Origin: Agarivorans albus
GTDB lineage: Bacteria; Pseudomonadota; Gammaproteobacteria; Enterobacterales; Celerinatantimonadaceae
Direction: 5' to 3'
NCBI RefSeq assembly: GCF_019670105.1
Contig: NZ_AP023032.1
Coordinates: 933,501-997,500 of the forward strand
DNA length: 64,000 nt
A model generated the notes under the pieces. It was not told the DNA's origin. It did no database searches and saw nothing but the letters and a program-made list of their open reading frames with translations. Numbering within the stretch: the stretch's first letter is position 1; every line of letters begins with the position of its first letter. Both the position numbers and the translations under genes were made by a program. Positions 35,016-44,480 of the stretch are shown here, in pieces.

Positions 35016-37311
35016 ACCTTATCAGGGTGCTGCCGGAGGTTGGGCTGCCTTAGCTAGCACTGCGAAGCATCTCGTAAAAAGCGAAAACGTCGCTAAAAAT
35101 CTCAAGAATTTGCTCAATACCAATCAAGACCATGGCTTTGACTGCCCCGGTTGTGCGTGGGGTGAAAAGGAACACAAAGCCACTTTTCGCTTTTGTGAAA
35201 ATGGCGCAAAAGCAGTTAATTGGGAAGCGTCTTCCAAGCGGGTTGATGCTAGCTTTTTCGCCCAGCACTCGGTGCAGTGGTTAGCCAAGCAGAGTGATTA
35301 TTTTTTGGAGTACCAAGGGCGCCTAGCCGAGCCAGTGGTTTTTGCGCCGGGCAGTGACCATTATCAAGCCATCTCTTGGGATGATGCCTTTAAGTTGATA
35401 GCCGAGCACTTACATCAGTTAGTTAGCCCCGACCAAGCCGAATTCTATACCTCTGGGCGAGCTAGCAACGAAGCGGCATTTTTGTATCAGTTGTTTGTAC
35501 GCCGTTATGGCACCAACAATTTTCCTGATTGTTCCAATATGTGCCACGAAGCCAGTGGTCATGCGCTTACTGCCAGTATTGGCATAGGCAAGGGCACGGT
35601 TACCATTGAAGACTTTGAGCTGGCCGATGCGATCTTTTTGTTTGGGCAAAACCCCGGCACTAACCATCCTAGAATGCTCGAAACCTTAGCTCACGCCACG
35701 CAACGTGGTGCAAAAGTGGTGGCCTTTAATAATCTTAAAGAGCGCGGTTTAGAGCGCTTTGCTAATCCTCAAAAGCCGGTAGAAATGCTGGGTGGAGCTG
35801 CCAGCCCAACAACGAGTCACTATTTTACGCCAAAACTTGGCGGCGATATGGCGGCCGTTCGTGGCATAGTAAAAATACTGTTAGAGCGTCATCAACAAGC
35901 TTTACGCCATGGTGATAGCGTATTTAACCAAGCGTTTATTGAACAGCATTCGCAAGGATTAGAAGCATACTTAATTGAGGTGGAACAAAGCTCTTGGCAG
36001 CATATTGAAAAGCAATCAGGGCTTAGCCAAGCACAGCTAGAAAGTGTTGCTGATATTTATCAGCAGTCGGAGCGAGTCATTATCGCTTGGGCCATGGGAA
36101 TTACCCAGCATAAACACTCGGTGGCAACGATAAACGAAATCACTAACTTGCAGTTATTGTTTGGCCAAATAGGTAAAGAGGGGGCTGGTGTCTGCCCGGT
36201 GCGTGGTCATTCAAATGTGCAAGGTGACCGGACCATGGGCATTAACGAAAAACCTAACGCAGCATTTTTGAAAAGCATTGAGGATGTGTTTGGCTTTGCC
36301 CCACCAAGCAAACCCGGTCACAACGTTGTGCAGGCCATCGAAGCGATGTTAAAGGGCCAGAGCAAAGTATTTATTGGCTTAGGCGGTAATTTGGTGGCTG
36401 CAGCGCCAGATACCGGCCTAAGCGAGCAAGCGTTAGCAAACTGTGAACTTACTGTAAGCATTGCCACCAAGCTTAATCGTACCCACGTAACACCGGGGAA
36501 ATACTCACTTATTTTACCTTGCCTTGGCCGCACCGATGTCGACATGCAGGCTGCGGGGCCACAAAAAGTAACTGTTGAAGACTCATTCTCTATGGTGCAT
36601 GCCTCTGCCGGCTTGGTAGATGAAAGTGCCGATGATATGCGCTCTGAGCCGGCGATTATTGCCGGCATTGCTAACGCGGTATTAGGGGCATCGCCTATCG
36701 ACTGGCTAGCTTGCGTGCAAGACTATGACAAGATTCGTGACTATATCGAGCAGACCATTCCAGGTTTTGAGCACTTTAATCAACGAATACAGCAGCCAGG
36801 TGGTTTCTACCTAGGTAACAGTGCGCGGCGTAGAGAGTGGAATACCGCGACTGCCAAAGCCCAGTTTATTAGTCATCCTCTGCCAGATGATGTTTTACCC
36901 GCCGAAGTGCGTGCATTAAGTGAAGACCAAGTATTGGTGTTGCAAACTTTGCGGTCGCATGACCAATACAACACCACCATTTATGGTTTTGAAGATCGTT
37001 ATCGTGGCATTTATAACGAACGTAAAGTACTACTGATTAACCCTAAAGACATTCAAGCTTTAGGTTTTACAGAAGGCGCATTGGTGGATATAGAAACGCT
37101 CTGGCCTGATACAGTAGAGCGTAAGGTGAGTGGCTTTAAGTTGATTGCCTATGATATTCCTCAGGGCAATGCCGCGGCTTATTTTCCCGAGGCAAACCCT
37201 TTGGTGCCGTTAGCTAGCAAAGGGGATTTTAGTGATACGCCAACCTCTAAATCGGTCGCCATTGTGCTAAGTGCATCTAATCAATCTTCAATTGATACTA
37301 GGTCTGCTTAA
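35005..37311 (+). CDS. FdhF/YdeP-type molybdopterin oxidoreductase
   Basis: 768-residue molybdenum enzyme of the FdhF/YdeP family. ATG at 35005 (MSHKPYQG) overlaps fdhD and is chosen over a GTG four codons earlier. The N-terminal DCPGCAW segment is the YdeP-type motif in place of a full iron-sulfur binding set. Cofactor-contacting segments include FYTSGRASNEAAFL, CSNMCHEASG, FGQNPGTNHPRML, GHSNVQGDRTMG and the C-terminal LRSHDQYNTTIYG. YdeP relatives are associated with acid stress, but the substrate is not established. The stop overlaps the convergent GGDEF-EAL gene by 4 bp. Confidence 0.88.
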   Translation: MSHKPYQGAAGGWAALASTAKHLVKSENVAKNLKNLLNTNQDHGFDCPGCAWGEKEHKATFRFCENGAKAVNWEASSKRVDASFFAQHSVQWLAKQSDYFLEYQGRLAEPVVFAPGSDHYQAISWDDAFKLIAEHLHQLVSPDQAEFYTSGRASNEAAFLYQLFVRRYGTNNFPDCSNMCHEASGHALTASIGIGKGTVTIEDFELADAIFLFGQNPGTNHPRMLETLAHATQRGAKVVAFNNLKERGLERFANPQKPVEMLGGAASPTTSHYFTPKLGGDMAAVRGIVKILLERHQQALRHGDSVFNQAFIEQHSQGLEAYLIEVEQSSWQHIEKQSGLSQAQLESVADIYQQSERVIIAWAMGITQHKHSVATINEITNLQLLFGQIGKEGAGVCPVRGHSNVQGDRTMGINEKPNAAFLKSIEDVFGFAPPSKPGHNVVQAIEAMLKGQSKVFIGLGGNLVAAAPDTGLSEQALANCELTVSIATKLNRTHVTPGKYSLILPCLGRTDVDMQAAGPQKVTVEDSFSMVHASAGLVDESADDMRSEPAIIAGIANAVLGASPIDWLACVQDYDKIRDYIEQTIPGFEHFNQRIQQPGGFYLGNSARRREWNTATAKAQFISHPLPDDVLPAEVRALSEDQVLVLQTLRSHDQYNTTIYGFEDRYRGIYNERKVLLINPKDIQALGFTEGALVDIETLWPDTVERKVSGFKLIAYDIPQGNAAAYFPEANPLVPLASKGDFSDTPTSKSVAIVLSASNQSSIDTRSA

Positions 37312-39095
37312 GACTCTGCCAATAATTTTGGGGCTTGCTCAGCGCTAATTAGTTGTTCAACTTGGTCAATAGGCAAGGGTTTAGCAAAGTAGTAGCCTTG
37401 CAGGTAATCCACTCCAAGGCTTCGCAGCGTATTCATTTGGCTTTGGGTTTCTATGCCTTCAGCCACTACCGAGTAGTTTAAGGCTCTGGCCATGTGCATC
37501 ACTGCAGTAATAATCGCATAGCCATTGGTATCAATACGCTCCACAAAAGAGCGGTCGATTTTAACAATATTTACCGCTAAATCTTGCATGATGGATAGCG
37601 AAGAATAACCAGTACCAAAATCGTCAATCGATACTTTTACCCCTTTGTCTTGCAGCGCTTTAATTTGCTCGGCCAATAAACCAATGTCGCTGGTAAATAC
37701 CGATTCGGTCATTTCGATGTGCAGAAACTCCGGTGCTAACTGACTGCTTTGTAGAGCGGCTTCCACAATGTCTACAAAGTCATCATCTTCTAATTGAGCT
37801 ACCGATACATTTACGCAAATGGCGATGGGGTGGCGCTGCGCCCAAGTGCTGGCGGTTTGGCAAGCTTGCTCCAATACCCATTGGCCAATTTTTCGGATTA
37901 AACCATATTGCTCGGCAATGCTGATGAACTCATCGGGCGGGATCATCTCATCATTCAAGCGCCAGCGCAGCAGAGCCTCAAAGGAGACTATTTGGCAATC
38001 ATTAGCGTCTATGATCGGTTGGTAGACCAAATGCAGCTGATCCTTTTCTACTGCTTGGCTTAAACCATCTTTTAACAGTAATTCGCGGTGAATTTGTTTT
38101 TCTAGTTGGTCAGAAAAAACGCCAACCGTAGAGGGCAACCGTTTTTTCTGGGCGTACATTGCGGTATCGGCAAGACGAATTAGGCTGTGCTCATTTTGTG
38201 AATGCTGCGGATAAAGCGCGATGCCCACCGTAGCACCAACTGACAAACGATTATTGGCAAAGGTATATGCTGCAGATAGGGTTTGAATAATCTCTTCTGA
38301 GCGGCTTATCGCGAGTGATTCATCGCAATCTTCTATAGCAAGTAAAAACTCATCACCACCCCAGCGGCACAGCAGTTGATGATTATGACAAAGGTGTTTT
38401 AGGCGCTGCGCAGTATTATTCAATACTTGGTCGCCAGTATCGTGGCCAATAGCATCGTTAATCTTTTTAAAGCCATCTAAGTCGATAAACAAAACCGCTA
38501 ACGACTGTTGCTGTTGTTTGGCTTCTAGTAGGCGAAGCTTTAAGTGCTGCAAAAAGGCAGTGCGATTAAATAAACCGGTGAGGGGGTCTAGGTTAGACAG
38601 CTCATAAATGGTGTGGGTACGCCTCTCTACTTTTTCTTCCATGTGATGAACCAGCACTGCGTTTTGGTTTTTTAGTAACACCGCTTGGGCGGTAAACTCG
38701 GCATTTTTTTTAGCAATCACCACCATCACAATGCCAAATAACACTCCCAGAATACCCAGCATTTGGCGCTCGTAGATACCAGAGAACATTAGGCCTACAG
38801 AGGGCGGAGCTAGCAAAATAAAGGCATAAGCCATGGCGGTGTATTTGTGCCCAGCCAGCACTGTGGCAGAGCCGCCGGCCATGGCCGAAATAATAATAAT
38901 GTGAGTGCTTAAATCGATATCACCACTTAGTGGATTAGAAATAACTTTGAGAATGTAAACCGACCACATTATAGCGGTAATGTTTGCGCCTAATATGAAA
39001 CGCCGAATGGCTTTTCTACCGTTAAAAGCCTTATGCTGTTCGCGGTGTTTCCATACTCGCCAATCCAGCAATCGGATAAGTAATAAACTTGTCAT
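37308..39095 (-). CDS. Membrane GGDEF-EAL cyclic-di-GMP protein
   Basis: 595 residues from the first ATG. Several N-terminal membrane helices precede a coiled linker (EEKVERRTHTIYELS), a GGDEF domain with WGGDEFL near residue 245, and an EAL domain with FEALLRW, EMTESVF, DDFGTGYSSL and GYYFAKPLP. GGDEF has the intact cyclase motif and EAL the intact phosphodiesterase motif (EALLRW rather than degenerate), so it may make and/or degrade c-di-GMP. The frame stays open upstream to 39293 and encodes another helix (FSGIVISIIASSFLVFAF), but offers no ATG, GTG or TTG; the true start may be a non-standard codon near 39258-39266. Confidence 0.9.
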   Translation of the reverse strand: MTSLLLIRLLDWRVWKHREQHKAFNGRKAIRRFILGANITAIMWSVYILKVISNPLSGDIDLSTHIIIISAMAGGSATVLAGHKYTAMAYAFILLAPPSVGLMFSGIYERQMLGILGVLFGIVMVVIAKKNAEFTAQAVLLKNQNAVLVHHMEEKVERRTHTIYELSNLDPLTGLFNRTAFLQHLKLRLLEAKQQQQSLAVLFIDLDGFKKINDAIGHDTGDQVLNNTAQRLKHLCHNHQLLCRWGGDEFLLAIEDCDESLAISRSEEIIQTLSAAYTFANNRLSVGATVGIALYPQHSQNEHSLIRLADTAMYAQKKRLPSTVGVFSDQLEKQIHRELLLKDGLSQAVEKDQLHLVYQPIIDANDCQIVSFEALLRWRLNDEMIPPDEFISIAEQYGLIRKIGQWVLEQACQTASTWAQRHPIAICVNVSVAQLEDDDFVDIVEAALQSSQLAPEFLHIEMTESVFTSDIGLLAEQIKALQDKGVKVSIDDFGTGYSSLSIMQDLAVNIVKIDRSFVERIDTNGYAIITAVMHMARALNYSVVAEGIETQSQMNTLRSLGVDYLQGYYFAKPLPIDQVEQLISAEQAPKLLAES

Positions 39096-39266
39096 TACTA
39101 CCCACCAGGCGTGTTTAAACTGCTGAGTGCCACTAATATTGAAGGCAAAAACTAAAAAGCTGGACGCGATGATCGAGATTACAATGCCAGAAAATGCGTT
39201 GTCGTATAACAGGTTGGCTCTATCTCTTTCGTTGCTCTGTTTTAATTCATTGTTATTGATAAGAAT

Positions 39267-39683
39267 TTCTCTGCTTAAACCTCGATGAGTGCACTAGCTC
39301 GATTGATCGGTATCATTGCTTTGAGTGAGCGTTAACAGCTTACGCTTTTGCTTAGTATTGCAGCAAAATCAGAAGAGTTAGTTGCTTGCAATAAAAGCAT
39401 AGCTAAGGATCTCTAGAATCTACCAGTTCACAAGTGAATTATGTTTGCGAAACATAGAGCTAGCTTACGTTTTAAAGGTTTTATGCTATTTCTAGTGCTA
39501 AAAAGTGCCGCTAGCTTAGCCGAAACGCACGGTTTATTTGTCTGCAAAATCCCAAATTATTATCACATTTAATAAAAGCTTTTAGTTCATAGCTAATAGC
39601 CCAATTTTAGATGCAGAAGAGACCTTAAAAAGGAACCTAGTAATCAGCCTAAGTTCCTTCTTATTGCTATGACAGCTGGAGAG
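39267..39683. other. Gene-free stretch between two leftward genes
   Basis: About 415 bp without a recognisable gene. It holds the terminator of the chemoreceptor gene (39629-39659) and should hold the promoter of the GGDEF-EAL gene; no operator stands out. Confidence 0.5.
39629..39659 (-). terminator. Terminator after the second chemoreceptor gene
   Basis: AAGGAAC/GTTCCTT stem with a long partly paired loop, followed on the minus strand by TTTTTAAGG. Confidence 0.65.
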
Positions 39684-41282
39684 CTAGCCCTTTTGTGCTA
39701 GCTCTAATTCATCAATTTGTATTTGTAGATTTAGCGAGTTTTGGTTTATCTGCGTGGCATTATTTTGCAACTTCTCTCCCTCTAACTCAGTACTAGAGGC
39801 CTGCGCGCTAATGCTTTCGATACTGCTAGCCATTTCATTTGCAACCACACTTTGTTGGCTCGCTGCAGTGGCGATTTGAGTACTCATTTGGTTTATTTGC
39901 TCAACCCCCTCGGTGATTTGAACAAATTTTTCGCGAGACAGGCTTACCTTCTCTAAGGCTTGGTTTGCCGAGTTGTTATTGTGATCGATAGTACTGGCAG
40001 AGCTGCTAATGCCTGAAGAAAGGTGCTCTAACATGGTTTGAATTTCTTTGGTGGCTTCTTGAGAGCGGGCGGCTAGATTACGTACTTCATCTGCTACTAC
40101 CGCAAATCCACGGCCTTGCTCCCCGGCTCGTGCTGCCTCAATGGCGGCATTTAATGCCAGTAAATTGGTTTGCTCGGCAATACTGCTAATGGTGTCGGTA
40201 ATCGAGCTAATTTGCTGGCTCTCTTGAGCAAGGTTTTTAATCTTCTCGGTGGTACTGGCCATTTCAGAGGTGAATTGCTGCATGGTGACTAAGGCATCCG
40301 CTACTACTTGGTCACCTTCGTCAACGGTTTTACTCAAAAACTGGGTGGTTTCGGCGGTATGTTGTACGTTCTCTCTTACCCCGTCTACGGTTACCGACAT
40401 TTGATTCATACCGGTTGCTATTTGCGTGGTATGGCTGCTTTGAGTACGCATGCTTTCTAGTACGTCATTACTGGTTGCAGACAAACTGTCCGCGGTGTTT
40501 ATCATGGTTTTTACAGATTCAGATACCTGCATAAACATAGCTTTGTAGCGGGCTTGAACAATTTTTATCGAAGCTAAGGCTTGTAGCATTTCTAAGTTGC
40601 CATCAACCGCAATGGGGCGAGTAAAATCTCCAGCGGCTAAATCTCGGTTATGCTGCTGAATCAACTGAATTCTTTTATAAACATGCTGATGACTATAAAA
40701 CCAATAACTAGCCTGCAATATTGCTGCGCCAATTGCTAAGCCACTGAGTAGGCTGCTGTCTGCCATGAAGACAATGGCCAAGGAAAAACACAGTAAAACT
40801 AGGCTAAATATGCTGTTAATAGTGCTAATGGAGGTACGTTCAAACAGCGGTGCTTTGGGAATTTTTATACTCGAGTCATTGCGCATTTTAGCGTAAAGCT
40901 TTTCGGCATCGCTTACTTGCGCAGCTGTGGGCTCTGAGCGCACCGACTGATAACCCACGGTTTGGCCCTGTTTTACGATAGGAGAAACAAAAGCATCTAC
41001 CCAATAGTGATCGCCATTCTTACAGCGGTTTTTTACAAATCCCCGCCATGGGTTGCCCGATTTAACGGTGCCCCAAAGGCTTTCAAAGGCAGCGGGCGGC
41101 ATATCTGGGTGACGCACAATGTTGTGATCTTGACCAATTAGTTCTTCACGGCTGAAGCCGCTTATTGCAACAAACGCGTCGTTTACGTATTTAATTTTAC
41201 CTTGTAAATCGGTGATGGAAACGAGGTCTTCTTTAGAGGTGAACTTCTGCTCTTGCTTAGTGATGGGTTGATTATTTCTCAT
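39684..41282 (-). CDS. PAS-headed Aer-like chemoreceptor, second copy
   Basis: 532-residue chemoreceptor with the same plan as the gene at 9945: PAS domain with [21 protein letters not shown] and [17 protein letters not shown], two membrane helices around 150-190, a HAMP-like segment ([13 protein letters not shown]), and a signalling domain with [20 protein letters not shown] and [14 protein letters not shown]. It likely tracks redox state or respiration. The two receptors differ strongly outside the PAS core and hairpin tip, so they are old paralogues. Confidence 0.93.
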   Translation of the reverse strand: MRNNQPITKQEQKFTSKEDLVSITDLQGKIKYVNDAFVAISGFSREELIGQDHNIVRHPDMPPAAFESLWGTVKSGNPWRGFVKNRCKNGDHYWVDAFVSPIVKQGQTVGYQSVRSEPTAAQVSDAEKLYAKMRNDSSIKIPKAPLFERTSISTINSIFSLVLLCFSLAIVFMADSSLLSGLAIGAAILQASYWFYSHQHVYKRIQLIQQHNRDLAAGDFTRPIAVDGNLEMLQALASIKIVQARYKAMFMQVSESVKTMINTADSLSATSNDVLESMRTQSSHTTQIATGMNQMSVTVDGVRENVQHTAETTQFLSKTVDEGDQVVADALVTMQQFTSEMASTTEKIKNLAQESQQISSITDTISSIAEQTNLLALNAAIEAARAGEQGRGFAVVADEVRNLAARSQEATKEIQTMLEHLSSGISSSASTIDHNNNSANQALEKVSLSREKFVQITEGVEQINQMSTQIATAASQQSVVANEMASSIESISAQASSTELEGEKLQNNATQINQNSLNLQIQIDELELAQKG

Positions 41283-41560
41283 CTACCTTCCTTTACCTAA
41301 CAGGTGGTGTGCCAGCTAATCTAAGTTTGTTATCGACTTAACTTTAGAAATGCTTTAGCTGCGGCATGACAAAAGTTTGCTTTATTTGCGGGTTTTGTAA
41401 GCAAAAGTGTAGTCAGTGATTTTATTTACAAAATCAATATTAGAGCTGAGCGTTACTGTCTTGGAGGTGTTATCACGCTTTTAAGTTGTGAAGCTTTACT
41501 GTGGGCAGCGAGCTGCATAAATTGAACTAACCAATGGTTTTTGAGCCGAGTATAGTTTTT

Positions 41561-42508
41561 GTGAATATTAGAAAAGTAGATTTAAACCTATTAGTTTACT
41601 TAAATGTGTTGCTCGAAGAACGCAATGTTTCGCGAGCCGCCAGCAAGCTAGCGCTTACTCAACCTACTATGAGCAATGCACTTAAACGTCTTCGAGAATT
41701 ATTTGATGATCCTCTACTGGTGCGCACCGCAGAAGGTATGACACCTACCGAAAAAGCCACTAAGTTAAAGCCAGAAATTGTAAGTTTATTGAGCATGGCC
41801 GAGAAGATCACTCAGCCCGACAAGGATTTTTCACCGGCCCAAAGCAGCGTTACTTTTCGAATAATGTGTAATGACTACATTGAAGCAACCTTGTTGGCTC
41901 CTTTTATTCAAAGTGTGCTTAGTAGTGCGCCCAAAATTAACTTCGATATTTATGCGCCTGGTGATATTCGCTTAGGTGACATGGAAAAAGGCCAAATAGA
42001 TTTAGCTATTAATCGCTTCACTAGCTTGCCAAAAACCTTTCATCAATCGAGCATTTGGCGCGATAACTTTTGCTGCTTGGTACATAAAGACCATCCTTAT
42101 GTAGAACACTTAGATTTATCCAGTTATTTAGCTGCTGAGCATGTTTGGTTAAACCGAGCAGGCTGGGGGGCCGAAACAAGCATTGGTAATCAAGCCGCCA
42201 GCCAAAAGCTTGGCTGGGTAGATGAAGCCTTGGCGCAGTTAGAACAAGTTCGCAATATTCGGGTGTATACGCGCCATTATGCGCTGGCAGGTTTGTTGGT
42301 GTCTCAGCCTCAGCTGGTGGCTACATTGCCGCGTCGACAGGCAATGCTTTATAAAGACAGCCCCGATCTGCGCATAGTAAGGGTGCCTTTTCAAATTGTA
42401 CCTATCGAGACCAAAATGATTTGGAGCCCCTTGTTACAGCATTCGAAAGCCCACCAATGGTTGCGCCGTTCACTTACTGAGTTTTCAACTACGGTGTTGG
42501 ATCGCTAG
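41561..42508 (+). CDS. LysR-family transcriptional regulator
   Basis: 315-residue LysR-type regulator from GTG at 41561 (MNIRKVDLNLL, the usual family start); an upstream ATG at 41534 would add nine atypical residues. The helix-turn-helix is NVSRAASKLALTQPTMSNALKRLREL, followed by LLVRTAEGMTPTEKA and a C-terminal ligand-binding domain typical of the NodD/NahR-like group. It lies near no obvious target operon: the neighbouring lipoprotein gene is 250 bp downstream in the same direction. The effector is unknown. Confidence 0.85.
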   Translation: MNIRKVDLNLLVYLNVLLEERNVSRAASKLALTQPTMSNALKRLRELFDDPLLVRTAEGMTPTEKATKLKPEIVSLLSMAEKITQPDKDFSPAQSSVTFRIMCNDYIEATLLAPFIQSVLSSAPKINFDIYAPGDIRLGDMEKGQIDLAINRFTSLPKTFHQSSIWRDNFCCLVHKDHPYVEHLDLSSYLAAEHVWLNRAGWGAETSIGNQAASQKLGWVDEALAQLEQVRNIRVYTRHYALAGLLVSQPQLVATLPRRQAMLYKDSPDLRIVRVPFQIVPIETKMIWSPLLQHSKAHQWLRRSLTEFSTTVLDR

Positions 42509-42601
42509 TCTTTATGATTATTTCTAATCGCTACTGTTTTTTGGCAATATTATTGGATTGTTCTCAAAGCTTTACTCTGCGTTAGTATGTTTGATTAAGC
42601 T

Positions 42602-42617
42602 TATGAACTGGCTCTCA
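42602..42617 (+). promoter_or_regulatory. CRP-like binding site
   Basis: TATGA-N6-TCTCA, with the same CTGGCTC core and trailing CAAAA as at 24606-24621. It is 144 bp upstream of the lipoprotein gene. Confidence 0.4.
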
Positions 42618-42760
42618 AAACGGGTGTGTTGGCTATGGCAAATTAAACAGTCCAAGTGATGGAGCGAGTACAGGCTTATCCCTTCTATTCAAATGCTTAT
42701 GCCTTGTTTCTTTGCTTAAACCGTGGCTTAAATTTAATGCTCAAGCAGTGAGACAAGACT

Positions 42761-43621
42761 ATGCGTACCTTTGAAAAATGGCTTAAACCTATCACCCCAA
42801 GCAATACTCTCTTGGTAGTAATGTTGAGTAGCGGCTTGTTAGCTTGTAATTCTTCAAATCATGCAAATCAAACCACTTCCACTCGGTTAGAGGTGGAGTC
42901 TCCAGCACTTGTATCACTGCAACCAGCCTTAGCTCAACGCTTAAGTGACGATATGAGTTTACCGCATCAAATGTTACCAAGTGGGGTGCCTAGCTCTTAT
43001 GATTGGTCTCATGTTCCTCGGCTTGGTTATGGTAATTACCCTGGTGAATTTAGTGCCTTTTTAACTTGGGGGCAGGCATATTTGGCTGCTGGCAGTGAGC
43101 CAGTTGATAATGTTCGAATTCAATTAGCTCACCTTACTAGCTATGTATTAGATAGCGAAGATGGCCTTTGGTACGTGCTGCAATCTTCTGCCGATGTTGA
43201 TGGTCATTATTATCGTGAAGACTTTGTTGATGATGAAAACAAAATGGCTGACAGGCGCAAAGAAGAGCTTGGCAGTTCGGTAAGCTTAACAGCGGATTAT
43301 AATTTTCATTTTTGGCCTAAATCTAGCGGACGCAAAACAATTAGTGAATCGCGTATAGCCGGGGTGATTTCGGTAGTTGCAGCTCGTTTGGTATTAGATG
43401 ATCCCGAGGGCCCTGATAATCGCGACCAAGCACAATACCTTATGAGTGTCGGTTCCGATTACTGGCTTGATAAACAAGCGGGTTGGCAACAATGGACCAC
43501 CAACGGTGATGTAGGCATTGGCAGGTTTAGCCGTATTAATAATGACTGGCAGTGGTTTACCATGCATACCTTATCGCAGCAGCAATTAACGGAGGCGCTG
43601 CCGATATTGCCTGCTCTTTAA
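42761..43621 (+). CDS. Hypothetical lipoprotein
   Basis: 286-residue lipoprotein: signal peptide with lipobox SGLLAC (Cys near residue 29) and a Ser/Asn/Thr-rich linker. The mature part includes YDWSHVPRLGYGNYP, a middle segment with LAHLTSYVLD and YNFHFWPKSSGR, and a tail with GWQQWTTNGDVGIGRF. I do not recognise the family; the aromatic-rich pattern resembles domains on secreted polysaccharide-active proteins. A CRP-like site lies upstream. Function is unknown. Confidence 0.75.
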   Translation: MRTFEKWLKPITPSNTLLVVMLSSGLLACNSSNHANQTTSTRLEVESPALVSLQPALAQRLSDDMSLPHQMLPSGVPSSYDWSHVPRLGYGNYPGEFSAFLTWGQAYLAAGSEPVDNVRIQLAHLTSYVLDSEDGLWYVLQSSADVDGHYYREDFVDDENKMADRRKEELGSSVSLTADYNFHFWPKSSGRKTISESRIAGVISVVAARLVLDDPEGPDNRDQAQYLMSVGSDYWLDKQAGWQQWTTNGDVGIGRFSRINNDWQWFTMHTLSQQQLTEALPILPAL

Positions 43622-43867
43622 ATTGTTAGGGTACAGAACGGCACGCAATAAGCAGGGGTTCAGTTGTTTGTTCTTCCTAAGTTAGCACTGTCACCAATGT
43701 GCAAATTTGAGGGATTAACTTACTACTATTCATAGAATCTATAGTTTGTATTGAAAACTACAATTTCATTTTGTTTTGGTGGCGCGCTATCTTGAAGTTG
43801 AGGCTTAGTTAAACGAATGACTTAGCCAATAAAACAATAACAAAATACCACCAGAAGGAATTTGACC

Positions 43868-44431
43868 ATGAATACAACACTACAAAGCGGTCAAGGTTAC
43901 CAACACAAAGACAACCTATTTATTGACGCTCCCCTTGCGACATTTATTGAGCAAAAATTGCTAGGCAATAATACTGCTGACGCGGCTCAGTTTTTTGAAG
44001 CGCTGTCTGTCTTGGTAGAAGAATTTGGTGGAACTTACCGTAAACTAAATCAGAGCTGCCAAGAGATGGCCTGTGAGATCCATTTAAAGCAGTGCCAAGC
44101 CAGCGCTGACAAGCCTAGCACAATCAATATTAGCCATGGCAGCAGCAAAGCTATTCTAGATGAATACAGCTGCGCTATCCCAAGCTGTTTATTGGATGTG
44201 TTAACCACAACGGTAATTGCTAACAAGCAAGATATGATGCTATCGCTTAGCACCACCAATCAAGCTGAAGCAGAGTTAATGGAAGCGGTGTTTGCTCGCG
44301 CTCATTGTTTAATGGGCTTCGATTCTCAACATATAGAAGTGATTCGCCCTGTAGACAATGTGGCTTGTATTGCTCAAGCGCGTAAACGTGCTGAGTACCA
44401 CGATAGCCAAGCTATGGTGAGCCATGGTTAA
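43868..44431 (+). CDS. Hypothetical cytoplasmic protein (187 aa)
   Basis: ATG at 43868 has AAGGA well placed; the in-frame TTG two codons earlier is discarded. There is no signal peptide or membrane helix. Two features stand out: a Cys-rich middle (SCQEMACEIHLKQCQ, SCAIPSCLL) and otherwise mixed composition. I recognise no family. It is followed by a strong terminator shared with the convergent protease operon. Confidence 0.65.
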   Translation: MNTTLQSGQGYQHKDNLFIDAPLATFIEQKLLGNNTADAAQFFEALSVLVEEFGGTYRKLNQSCQEMACEIHLKQCQASADKPSTINISHGSSKAILDEYSCAIPSCLLDVLTTTVIANKQDMMLSLSTTNQAEAELMEAVFARAHCLMGFDSQHIEVIRPVDNVACIAQARKRAEYHDSQAMVSHG

Positions 44432-44440
44432 GTGATAATA

Positions 44441-44468
44441 AAAAAACGAGGCATTAGCCTCGTTTTTT
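44441..44468. terminator. Bidirectional terminator
   Basis: 12-bp perfect stem (44441-44452 with 44457-44468), loop ATTA, A run on the left and T run on the right. It closes both the 187-residue gene and the leftward protease operon. Confidence 0.9.
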
Positions 44469-44480
44469 ATTGATGTAACT

